Shown here: piece by piece, positions 41,535-49,983 of the stretch
Layout: each line of letters opens with the position of its first letter
How positions within the stretch are numbered: position 1 is the stretch's first letter
Assembly (NCBI GenBank): GCA_037013495.1
Contig: CM072810.1
Span: 49,524,843 to 49,588,842 of the forward strand
Reading direction: 5' to 3'
From: Hippophae tibetana
Taxonomy: Eukaryota; Streptophyta; Magnoliopsida; Rosales; Elaeagnaceae
Length of the DNA stretch: 64,000 bases
Program-made: the position numbers and the translations under genes
The notes under the pieces: model-generated
Seen by the model: the letters and a program-made list of their open reading frames with translations, nothing else
What the model was told of the DNA's origin: nothing
The model's database searches: none

Positions 41535-44300
41535 GATGATAACTTTTGACTCGGGTATTGAAACGACTATATTATTATATGAAACCGAAGCTCTTAGCGA
41601 TTTAAACCATATTAGATGGCCTCAAATTTGGAATATCATTTTTGTACCTAAATTTCACCATTTACATCATTTATTGAGGGTTTTTAATTTTTTACCCACC
41701 ATTTCCGTTGTACTTACTTTCGATTTTATTCAAAAGAGCTGTAAAGGAGATATTGGTGCAAACAAAGGGTCCTTTATTTATGTGTTCAATCCCTATATAT
41801 TCTTCCAAAAAAAATGAGTAAAGAAAAAGGAAAAGGCTACTGATCCCATTTAAAAAGGGCAAAAACATTTGATAAATTGGAGTTCCAATTTTAAACGACG
41901 ATAAACTTTTACTTGCATATCGAGAAAACCATTATAATATATCAAATTGAAGATCGTACCGATTCAAACAATTGGATTTGGCCCCATAGAGGAACCACAT
42001 ATTTGTACGCAAATTCCATCGTTTACATCATTTACCGAAGGTTTTAAGTGTTTGTCTCACCAGTTCCGTTGTACTTACTTTCTATTATATTGAAAAGAGC
42101 CGTAAAGGAGATATTTGTCCAAACAAATTGTTCTTTATTTATGTGTTAAATCAATATATATTCTTCCAAAAAAAATATGAGAAAAGTGAAAGGAAAAGGC
42201 TATTGTTCCCATTTTAAAAAGGAACAAAACATTTGATAAATTGGAGTTCCAACTTTAAACGACGATACAATTTTACTTGCATATCCAGAAAACTATTATA
42301 ATATATCAAATTGAAGATCGTACCGATTCAAACAATTGGATTTGGCCCCATAGAGGAACCACATATTTGTATGCAAATTCCATCGTTTACATCATTTACC
42401 GAAGGTTTTAAGTGTTTGTCTCACCATTTCCGTTGTACTTACTTTCTATTATATTGAAAAGAGCCGTAAAGGAGATTTTGGTGCAAACAAAGGGTTCTTT
42501 CTTTATACGTTCAATCAATATCTATGCTTCCTAAAAACAAATAAGGGAAGGGAAAAAGAAAGGAGCTACTGTTCACATTTTAAAAAAGAATAAAACATTT
42601 GATAAATCGCAATTTGAACTTCAAAAGATGATAACTTTTGACTCGGGTATTGAAACGACTATATTATTATATGAAACCGAAGCTCTTAGCGATTTACACC
42701 ATATTAGAAGGCCTCAAATTTGGAATATCATTTTTGTACCTAAATTTCACCATTTACATCATTTATTGAGGGTTTTTAGTTTTTTACCCACCATTTCCGT
42801 TGTACTTATTTTCGATTTTATTCAAAAGAGCTGTAAAGGAGATATTGGTGCAAACAAAGGGTCCTTTATTTATGTGATCAATCCTTATATATTCTTCCAA
42901 AAAAAATGAGTAAAGAAAAAGGAAAAGGCTACTGATCCCATTTAAAAAGGGCAAAAACATTTGATAAATTGGAGTTCCAATTTTAAACGACGATAAACTT
43001 TTACTTGCATATCGAGAAAACCATTATAATATATCAAATTGAAGATCGTACCGATTCAAACAATTGGATTTGGCCCCATAGAGGAACCACATATTTGTAC
43101 GCAAATTCCATCGTTTACATCATTTACCGAAGGTTTTAAGTGTTTGTCTCACCATTTCCGTTGTACTTACTTTCTATTATATTGAAAAGAGCCGTAAAGG
43201 AGATATTTTTCGAAACAAATTGTTCTTTATTTATATGTTAAATCAATATATATTCTTCCAAAAAAAATATGAGAATAGTGAAAGGAAATGGCTATTGTTC
43301 CCATTTTAAAAAGGAACAAAACATTTGATAAATTGGAGTTCCAACTTTAAACGACGATACAATTTTACTTGCATATCCAGAAAACTATTATAATATATCA
43401 AATTGAAGATCGTACCGATTCAAACAATTGGATTTGGCCCCATAGAGGAACCACATATTTGTATGCAAATTCCATCGTTTACATCATTTACCGAAGGTTT
43501 TAAGTGTTTGTCTCACCATTTCCGTTGTACTTACTTTCTATTATATTGAAAAGAGTCGTAAAGGAGATTTTGGTGCAAACAAAGGGTTCTTTATTAATAC
43601 GTTCAATCAATATCTATGCTTCCTAAAAACAAATAAGGGAAGAGAAAAAGAAAGGAGCTACTGTTCACATTTTAAAAAAGAATAAAACATTTGATAAATC
43701 GCAATTTGAACTTCAAAAGATGATAACTTTTGACTCGGGTATTGAAACGACTATATTATTATATGAAACCGAAGCTCTTAGCGATTTACACCATATTAGA
43801 TGGCCTCAAATTTGGAATATCATTTTTGTACCTAAATTTCACCATTTACATCATTTATTGAGGGTTTTTAGTTTTTACCCACCATTTCCGTTGTACTTAC
43901 TTTCGATTTTATTTAAAAGAGCTGTAAAGGAGATATTGATGCAAACAAAGGGTCCTTTATTTATGTGATCAATCCCTATATATTCTTCCAAAAAAAATGA
44001 GTAAAGAAAAAGGAAAAGGCTACTGATCCCATTTAAAAAGGGCAAAAACATTTGATAAATTGGAGTTCCAATTTTAAACGACGATAAACTTTTACTTGCA
44101 TATCGAGAAAACCATTATAATATATCAAATTGAAGATCGTACCGATTCAAACAATTGGATTTGGCCCCATAGAGGAACCACATATTTGTACGCAAATTCC
44201 ATCGTTTACATCATTTACCGAAGGTTTTAAGTGTTTGTCTCACCATTTCCGTTGTACTTACTTTCTATTATATTGAAAAGAGCCGTAAAGGAGATATTTG
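41535..44300 (+). repeat. Variant trimer array, 1,092-bp period
   Basis: B monomers at 41535, 42627 and 43719 are 1,092 bp apart and share diagnostic changes: CCATATTAGATGG, AAAGAGCTGTAAAGG and AAAAAGGGCAAAAAC. The third copy passes into ordinary satellite near 44300. This is a second trimer lineage, distinct from that at 6716-11079. Confidence 0.85.
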
Positions 44301-45315
44301 TCGAAACAAATTGTTCTTTATTTATGTGTTAAATCAATATATATTCTTCCAAAAAAAATATGAGAAAAGTGAAAGGAAAAGGCTATTGTTCCCATTTTAA
44401 AAAGGAACAAAACATTTGATAAATCAGAGTTCCAACATTAAAGGACGATAAATTTTTACTCTGTTATCGAAACAACTATTATAATATATCAAAATGAAGC
44501 CCGTACCGATTCAAACAATCTGATTTTCCCCCAAAAAGGAACCACATTTTTGTACGCAAATTCCATAGTTTACATCATTTACCGAGTGTTTTAAGTGTTT
44601 GTCTCACAATTTCCGTTGTACTTACTTTCTATTTTATTCAAAAGAGCCGTAAAGGAGATTTGGGTGCAAACAAAGTTTTCTTTATTTATGCGTTCAATCA
44701 ATATCTGTGCTTACAAAGAAAAAATAAGGGAAGAGAAAAAGAAAGGAGCTACAGTTCACATTTTAAAAAAGAATAAAACATTTGATAAATCGCAATTTGA
44801 ACTTTAAAAGATGATAACTTTTGACTCGGGTATTGAAACGACTATATTATTATATGAAACCGAAGCTCTTAGCGATTCACACCATATGAGATGGCCTCAA
44901 ATTTGGAATATCATTTTTGTACCTAAATTTCACCATTTACATCATTTATTGAGGGTTTTTAGTTTTTTGCCCACCATTTCCGTTGTACTTACTTTCGATA
45001 TTATTCAAAAGAGAGCCGTAAAGAAGATATTGGTGTAAACAAAGGGTCCTTTATTTATCTGTTCAATCCCTATATATTCTTCCAAAAAAAATGAGTAAAG
45101 AAAAAGGAAAAGGCTACTGATCCCATTTAAAAAAGGAAAAAACATTTGATAAATTGGAGTTCCAACTTTAAACGACGATAAACTTTTACTTGCATATCGA
45201 GAAAACCATTATAATATATCAAATTGAAGATTGTACCGATTCAAACAATTGGATTTGGCCCCATAGAGGAACCACATATGTGTACGCAAATTCCATCGTT
45301 TACATCATTTACCGA

Positions 45316-45319
45316 AGGT
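45316..45319 (+). other. Target-site duplication, left copy (AGGT)
   Basis: AGGT precedes the 5' LTR and recurs at 59127-59130 after the 3' LTR. The uninterrupted site at 63855-63858 reads CCGA-AGGT-TTTAAG, confirming a 4-bp duplication as drawn. If the LTR ends are shifted by one base it becomes 5 bp (AAGGT or AGGTT), the usual length for Ty3/gypsy. Confidence 0.85.
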
Positions 45320-45616
45320 TGATGAGTGCTCAAAAAGCACTAAAATAACCATGATTTTATGTACCTTAATTGATTAAAAATACATATATTTATATGTTTT
45401 ATCATATATTTATATAAATTTGTCTTTTTCGGAATCACGGGTATTTTTATTGTTTTTCAGGTATTTTGGCTTAAAAACGCAATGTAAAGACTTAAAGAGG
45501 AATATTTGAAGCAATACATCACAAATATATCAATAAATAAGTGAGAAAAGGTCAACAAACATGGAAAAATCGGACGAAATGGGTCGAAAAGGTCAAAAAT
45601 GTCAAAAAGACGGAAA

Positions 45617-45890
45617 TCGCGCGTCGCAGCCCGGCCGTGCGCGCAGCCCAGCGCCCCAGCGCCCAGCCGCGCGCGCCCCAGCGCCCAGCCGCGCGCGCCC
45701 CAGCGTGCCCCAGCGCCCCATCCCGCGCGCGCCCGCGCGCGCTGGCATGCCCAGCTGCGCGCAACGCAGCGCGCTGGCACTGTTCACGCGCGCCGAGCTG
45801 CGCGCAGCGACAGCCCCAGCGCCCAGCAGCCGCCCATCCGCGCGCCCAACGCGTTTTCGCCCCATTTTTCACGTGCAGCCGCCCCTGTGA
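45617..45890 (+). repeat. GC-rich tandem-repeat block in 5' LTR U3
   Basis: Irregular repeats of CAGCGCCCAGCCGCGCGCGCC form a GC-rich island within very AT-rich surroundings. Long stop-free frames on both strands arise from this composition, not from genes. The block differs from its 3' LTR counterpart by two indels, as expected for slippage-prone sequence. Alternating CG runs are potential Z-DNA formers. Dense CpG makes it a likely methylation target. Confidence 0.85.
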
Positions 45891-45918
45891 CGTCATGCTG
45901 ACGTCATTGATGACATCA
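45870..45918 (+). promoter_or_regulatory. Putative bZIP-binding cluster: G-box plus two TGACGTCA palindromes (5' LTR)
   Basis: CACGTG at 45870-45875, TGACGTCA at 45888-45895 and 45899-45906, and TGACATCA at 45911-45918. The two TGACG cores are 11 bp apart, close to the spacing in plant as-1-type elements bound by TGA-class bZIP factors. The cluster lies ~80-125 bp upstream of the TATA box and is unchanged in the 3' LTR (57602-57632). Function is inferred from motif identity. Confidence 0.6.
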
Positions 45919-45995
45919 GCAAGTCCAATACGCGTTTTTACATTTTTTAATATTTTTTAACATTTTTTTACTCATTTTTTCTCTCCATCCTCACC

Positions 45996-46003
45996 TATAA
46001 ATA
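45996..46003 (+). promoter_or_regulatory. TATA box of the 5' LTR promoter
   Basis: TATAAATA in the context CTCACC-TATAAATA-CCCCCC, followed by a CT-rich tract, typical of a plant core promoter. It predicts initiation about 30 bp downstream, near 46030. The identical box sits at 57711-57718 in the 3' LTR. Confidence 0.8.
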
Positions 46004-46774
46004 CCCCCCTTCCATTCACTTCAAAACACACCTTCAAAACTCACTTCTCTCTTCTTTCTTTCTCTCATTTCTTAGTTTTTAGTTTCTCTTAGTTTCTTTC
46101 TAAGTTTCTAAGCTTTTCTTAGTTTTTCTCTTAGTTTTTAGTTCAATTCTCTTAGGTTTAGTGTTCTTCTCTTTTTGAGAGGAACTTGTAATGTTTTTGT
46201 AATAATTTAGATTTTTGATTCAATATATGGAAGTGCAAATTCCGCTCGGAGGTTTTCTAGCTACGGGAATAGCGTCGAAGTTCTGTAAGGATTTTATTTT
46301 CTTTACAGTTATTTTTATGCTTTATTCTTACATGTTATATTCAACTTGTCTGTGGTTAAATTTAACTATGCTAGGTGTTTAGTAAAAATGATGTAATAAC
46401 GACGTTGTTATGCTTGCGAAATATTAAATAGGTAAAAATCTTTAAAATGAATTGATTTTGTTTTTATTCAAGATTTTATATTAAGAATGTTAGAGAGAAA
46501 TATATTATTTTTCATTACAAACTTAAACCCGAAAATTAGATTTTAAGGTTTAGTTATCCGGTCTAATTTAGAGTAGTGCTCTTTTATTTGTTGGTACAAT
46601 CGCCCGGTAGTTAGAGTGAAACTCTATTTCAAAAGTTTTTATAAGAATTATTATGTGAAAATGTATTGACAACATGTTTTCAATAGTGGTTTTAAAACTT
46701 GAAAGTTAGTACTCGGATAATTAAATTCTTAAGTTTAATTTGGACACCTTGAATAAAGTTTAAATTGTCTAACC

Positions 46775-46920
46775 CCACCAAAGGTGGCATTTAAATGGTT
46801 CATTTTCAATCTCTTAGAAAAAGGAATTAATTTAATTAAGCATATTAGTTATCAACCCCACCCATAGGTGTTAATTGATTTGTTTAGTTAACAAAGAATA
46901 TCTAACCCCACCAAAGGTGG
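46775..46920 (+). repeat. Three short hairpin repeats in LTR downstream of the promoter
   Basis: CCACC-AAA-GGTGG occurs at 46775-46787 and 46908-46920. A diverged copy CACC-CATA-GGTG lies at 46859-46870. Each is preceded by AAC and lies in AT-rich DNA. The same set is in the 3' LTR. They lie in the transcribed part of the LTR; no function is known to me. Confidence 0.7.
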
Positions 46921-47417
46921 TATTTATATAAAAAAGAGAGAATCAATAAAATGTCAATTTATATCTTTAATAACCTAGTTAATATGAGCAAGCATAATTA
47001 ATTTAGTTATTATATCCATAAATACTCCGCTAATATAAATGATAAAAATTTGCATGAGCATTTATTGAATCCGTATATATGTTTATTTCTAGATAATTAT
47101 TTATTGAATTTGTATCTATGTTTATTTTTATGATTTTAGATTATATTTAATTAATCTGTATATATGTTTTATTTTATGTTATTAGATTAGGAACACACAA
47201 AACCAAACTATCGTGACAGGATGTTTAGGATTTAATTTCTTTTTTTAAAAGATTGAATAATAAGTTAAAAACCACATACATTCCTTCCTTAGATCGACCT
47301 TGGGAGTATACTTATCATTTTCTACGAAATGATTCGTGCACTTGCGAGAGTTTTATAAATATTAAAACCAAAGTATTTGCGGGAATCGGCGATGCCGGTT
47401 TTCGTTCATCAAGTTTT

Positions 47418-47435
47418 TGGCGCCGTTGCCGGGGA
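47418..47435 (+). promoter_or_regulatory. Primer-binding site, tRNA-Asp
   Basis: TGGCGCCGTTGCCGGGGA lies 6 bp after the 5' LTR end. It is complementary over 18 nt to the 3' end (with CCA) of plant tRNA-Asp(GUC), as recalled. tRNA-Asp primes minus-strand synthesis in Athila-group elements. Confidence 0.93.
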
Positions 47436-47562
47436 AGGAATAGCGTTTTTAAATTATTTATCAAAATTTTAAAAACATTTTTGTGCTGTAAATAATTGTG
47501 ATATTTTAATAATAATCAAATTTCAAAATTCATAATAAATAAAAAAAATAAAAAATAAAAAA

Positions 47563-47939
47563 AAATAAAAAATAAAAAATAAAAAAAATAATAATTTTTT
47601 TTTTTTTTTTTTGTAAAATAATTTAGAAATTTGAAATTTGAAGTAAAAAAATTTACCGTTCATAAATAGTAAAAAAAAAAAAAAAACAAAACAAAACGAA
47701 AAAAAAAAAAAAAAAAAAAAATTCAAAATTCAAAATATAAAAAAAAAATTTAAGTTAATAAGAAATAATATAGCGTGAATAGTAAAATAAAATTACCGTT
47801 CATAAAAAAAAAATAAAAAAAAAATAAAAAAAAATAATAATTTTTTTTTTTTTTTTTTTTTGTAAAATAATTTAGAAATTTGAAATTTGAAGTAAAAAAA
47901 TTTACCGTTCATAAATAGTAAAAAAAAAAACCAAAAAAA
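47563..47939 (+). repeat. Direct duplication with poly-A/poly-T tracts in the leader
   Basis: A segment reading A-rich, AATAATAA, T18-21, GTAAAATAATTTAGAAATTTG, then AAATTTACCGTTCATAAATAG occurs at about 47563-47690 and again at about 47812-47939 (offset 249 bp). The two differ mainly in homopolymer lengths. Facing A and T tracts could pair in RNA. Confidence 0.8.
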
Positions 47940-48012
47940 AAAAAAAACATTACTTGAATTTATACCTAATTAACTAAATAACATGAAAAGTAAAAATCTA
48001 AGGGAGTTCTGT

Positions 48013-48122
48013 CTAGGAGACTAGTTCTTGAAAGCCTTTGTGCCACTAGTCTTTCCTGGGAACGTTGCTCTGGCTAGGAGAATGGTATTTAAGGTGCCGT
48101 TTGCACCACCATTCTTTCCTGG
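48013..48122 (+). promoter_or_regulatory. Two tandem leader hairpins with compensatory stem changes
   Basis: Hairpin 1 (48013-48059): CTAGG + AGACTAGT pairs with ACTAGTCT + CCTGG. Hairpin 2 (48074-48122): CTAGG + AGAATGGT pairs with ACCATTCT + CCTGG, with an inner GGTGC/GCACC stem. The halves are diverged copies of a ~61-bp unit. Two stem positions changed on both sides (C-G to A-T and A-T to G-C), keeping pairing. The position between PBS and gag suits a packaging or dimerisation signal, by analogy with retroviral leaders; this role is inferred. Confidence 0.7.
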
Positions 48123-48305
48123 GAGCACTCTTGGTTAATACTAATTATGTTACAAAAAAAATAAAAATAAAAAAAATAAAAAATTTTTCTTTTTTTTAGG
48201 GTTTAACTAGTTTTGTTTAGTGTTTTGTATAAAATAACATGTAAATTTTATCTAAATTTTTTTATTTTGTTGACAGGAGTTTTAAATTTACGTTTACAAT
48301 AGTCT

Positions 48306-49643
48306 ATGCGTGGTAGGAGATCCTTAGGAAACCCCCTTACACCATATGTAAATAAATTTCATAAATTTAAACAAGTGTCAACAAAACTGGATTCTACCCA
48401 TCAACCTGTTTTTGAGCCAAACATAGAACCAAGTCTTAATCCTTTACTAGAACCAAAAGAAATGGAGGAAAACCAACATATTAGGGAAACCACAATGAAA
48501 GAATTTGCAAGACCGGTAATAGGCACGGCAACTGCCGCTATCCAGTTGGGGGAGGCTGCTCGGAATTACGACCTTAAAAATATTCATTTTTCTATGCTTC
48601 CTTCCTTTTATGGGTTACCTAATGAAGATTCTCTTTCCTTTATGAGAGATTTCTATGCTACGGTCCAAACATTCCCCCTCGGTATTCTAAACGAGGATCA
48701 ACTTAGGATGAGATGTTTTCCCTACACTCTAAAGGATAAGGCCAAAGCTTGGTTGATGTCACTTCCCCCAGGTTCTCTGATGACATGGGGTAACATTTAC
48801 AATAAATTCATGGGAAAATTCTATTCCCATCAAAAAACATCAGAGTTGAGAGGAAAGATTGCTACTTTCTCTCAGATGGATGGAGAACCATTCCATGAAG
48901 CTTGGGATAGGTTCAAGATGTTTCTCACTCAGTGTCCCCATCATAGCTTTCCCCTGCAGTTGCAGAACCAATTCTTTTACGATGGACTTACACAACAATG
49001 TCAGTTCATTGTCGACAACGCTGCAGGAGGAGCAATAGGAGAAAAGACTGCCTCAGAGACGTATAACCTCTTTGAGATGTTGGGTGCTAATTCCCAACAG
49101 AAAAGCTCCCGAGTGAGAAAAGCTGGAGTTCATGAAATCGACTCCAGTAATGAAGTTCAACAACAACTTGTTCAACTGACTAAGCAAGTTGCCCTTCTCG
49201 CTACACAAACCAACACCAATAATGATCAATATGGTTTGTATAGCAACATGGGACATGGTACTGAAGCCTGTCCATATCAAGGAGAAACAACTGGACCTGA
49301 ACAGGTCAATGTGTTGGGAGCATATCAACAGAGACCAAGGTTTGATCCCAACTCAAATACCTATAATCCTGGGTGGAGAAGTCATCCAAATTTCTCTTGG
49401 AGGCAAAACAACCCTCCTTTCACTCAAGGCTCAAACCAGGCAGGTCAGCAATTCCACCCACCTATTCCAAGAAGCATTCCCAATAAACCAACCTTGGAGG
49501 ACAACTTGAATTCTTTTATTCAAGTATGTAGGGATAATCAATCTAAAACCAATCAACGGTTGGACTCTGTGGAAGCTTCTATCAAAAAGGTGGAAGTTCA
49601 AGTTGAACAGTTAGTTGAACATTTGCAAAAAGGCAAAGACTAA
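48306..49643 (+). CDS. Stand-alone Gag protein (gag1), zinc knuckle degraded
   Basis: A 445-aa Gag-family protein that would form or join the retrotransposon's cytoplasmic particle. The Retrotrans_gag core is about residues 68-265, including [18 protein letters not shown] and GKFYSHQKT. By eye it is ~68% identical over 112 residues to the Gag domain of the next ORF. The nucleic-acid-binding knuckle reads Y309-x2-Y312-x4-H317-x4-C322, so two of four CCHC ligands are tyrosine, each one G-to-A step from cysteine. Residues ~400-445 are predicted coiled coil. The first 52 residues have no counterpart in the second Gag. Met53 (48462) aligns with the second Gag's Met1 and has a stronger initiation context (purine at -3, G at +4), so two starts are possible. 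It has no protease or polymerase and ends 340 bp before the next ORF. It could be a structural helper or a Gag variant that interferes with assembly; both are inference. Confidence 0.9.
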   Translation: MRGRRSLGNPLTPYVNKFHKFKQVSTKLDSTHQPVFEPNIEPSLNPLLEPKEMEENQHIRETTMKEFARPVIGTATAAIQLGEAARNYDLKNIHFSMLPSFYGLPNEDSLSFMRDFYATVQTFPLGILNEDQLRMRCFPYTLKDKAKAWLMSLPPGSLMTWGNIYNKFMGKFYSHQKTSELRGKIATFSQMDGEPFHEAWDRFKMFLTQCPHHSFPLQLQNQFFYDGLTQQCQFIVDNAAGGAIGEKTASETYNLFEMLGANSQQKSSRVRKAGVHEIDSSNEVQQQLVQLTKQVALLATQTNTNNDQYGLYSNMGHGTEACPYQGETTGPEQVNVLGAYQQRPRFDPNSNTYNPGWRSHPNFSWRQNNPPFTQGSNQAGQQFHPPIPRSIPNKPTLEDNLNSFIQVCRDNQSKTNQRLDSVEASIKKVEVQVEQLVEHLQKGKD

Positions 49644-49830
49644 TTCAATGAAGAGGAGACATTGAGTTTTTCATTCTGCAATCTCCAAGCAATGTCTTAC
49701 TAGAAGACGATAAATTTTAGTCCTGTATGGGAGGTCACCCATTATTGTATTTTCCTTTGTTTTAGTTTGCGTGTAATAAAAATTCAGATGAAATAAAATT
49801 CGTTTGTTTCAAAAATTCTGTCCATTCGCT

Positions 49831-49863
<33 letters not shown>

Positions 49864-49983
49864 CAAATTTAGGTTCCTTGCACTTTTTGCTTTATCAAGT
49901 TATAAATATTTCTTAGAGATATCTACTAAGAGCAAATTGTTGATACACAATAGGAGGAGGATCATTTTCAACTACAAACAACC
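49644..49983 (+). other. Spacer between gag1 and gag-pol: post-pol motif copy, AATAAA signals, A26
   Basis: No gene. From 49691 the sequence parallels the stretch immediately after the pol stop (55169 on): GTCTT[A/G]CTA..AGACG, then ATGGGAGG..ACCCAT (hairpin TGGG-N6-CCCA, 49728-49741 against 55201-55214). AATAAA occurs at 49775-49780 and 49792-49797, and 26 consecutive A at 49838-49863. The remaining 120 bp form the leader of the next ORF, which starts in a strong ACCATGG context. The arrangement mimics the tail of a polyadenylated transcript. Confidence 0.75.
49775..49863 (+). promoter_or_regulatory. Two AATAAA signals followed by a 26-A tract
   Basis: AATAAA at 49775 and 49792 lie about 40-60 bp before an uninterrupted A26 (49838-49863). 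Active signals would terminate a gag1-only mRNA. The A tract would then be a genomic copy of a former poly(A) tail. A-tracts of similar length also occur elsewhere in the element (56140-56167 and the leader), so chance is not excluded. Confidence 0.5.

Larger units (their letters stand above)
37510..45319. repeat. Middle satellite array
   Basis: Same ~364-bp satellite and same A/B/C types as the left array, resuming in register at TTTAAAAAAGG, and running to the retrotransposon at 45320. B monomers start near 38287, 39379, 40442, 41535, 42627, 43719 and 44810. A monomer near 40072 carries the same ~20-bp deletion as one near 32505. The last ~1.0 kb is copied at 62847-63858. No gene seen. Confidence 0.96.
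45320..47411 (+). mobile_element. 5' LTR (2,092 bp)
   Basis: Starts TGATGAG and ends TCATCA, a 6-bp terminal inverted repeat. Against the 3' LTR I find five clear substitutions (46274, 46290, 46375, 46400, 47202), possibly a sixth within the GC-rich block, an extra ~20-bp GC-rich repeat copy here, a missing ~12-bp CG run, and a one-base T-run difference. U3 contains the GC-rich block and bZIP-type sites. TATAAATA at 45996 predicts transcription from near 46030, followed by a long CT-rich leader and AT-rich R/U5. Confidence 0.95.
47436..48305 (+). other. Untranslated leader of the retrotransposon
   Basis: About 870 bp of non-coding, extremely A/T-rich sequence lie between the PBS and the first gag ATG. 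It contains a ~125-bp direct duplication with homopolymer tracts, two tandem hairpins (48013-48122), and a possible 3' splice site TTTTGTTGACAG ending at 48276, about 30 bp before the gag ATG. No open frame of interest. The predicted splice site is untested. Confidence 0.8.

Noticed and set aside
45457..45960. Overlapping open frames on both strands in the 5' LTR (also 57180-57797 in the 3' LTR)
   Set aside because: They arise from the stop-poor GC-rich repeat block; Ala/Arg/Pro-rich low-complexity translations in several frames at once.
47418..47435. tRNA gene
   Set aside because: Only an 18-nt match to a tRNA 3' end directly after the LTR; it is a primer-binding site.
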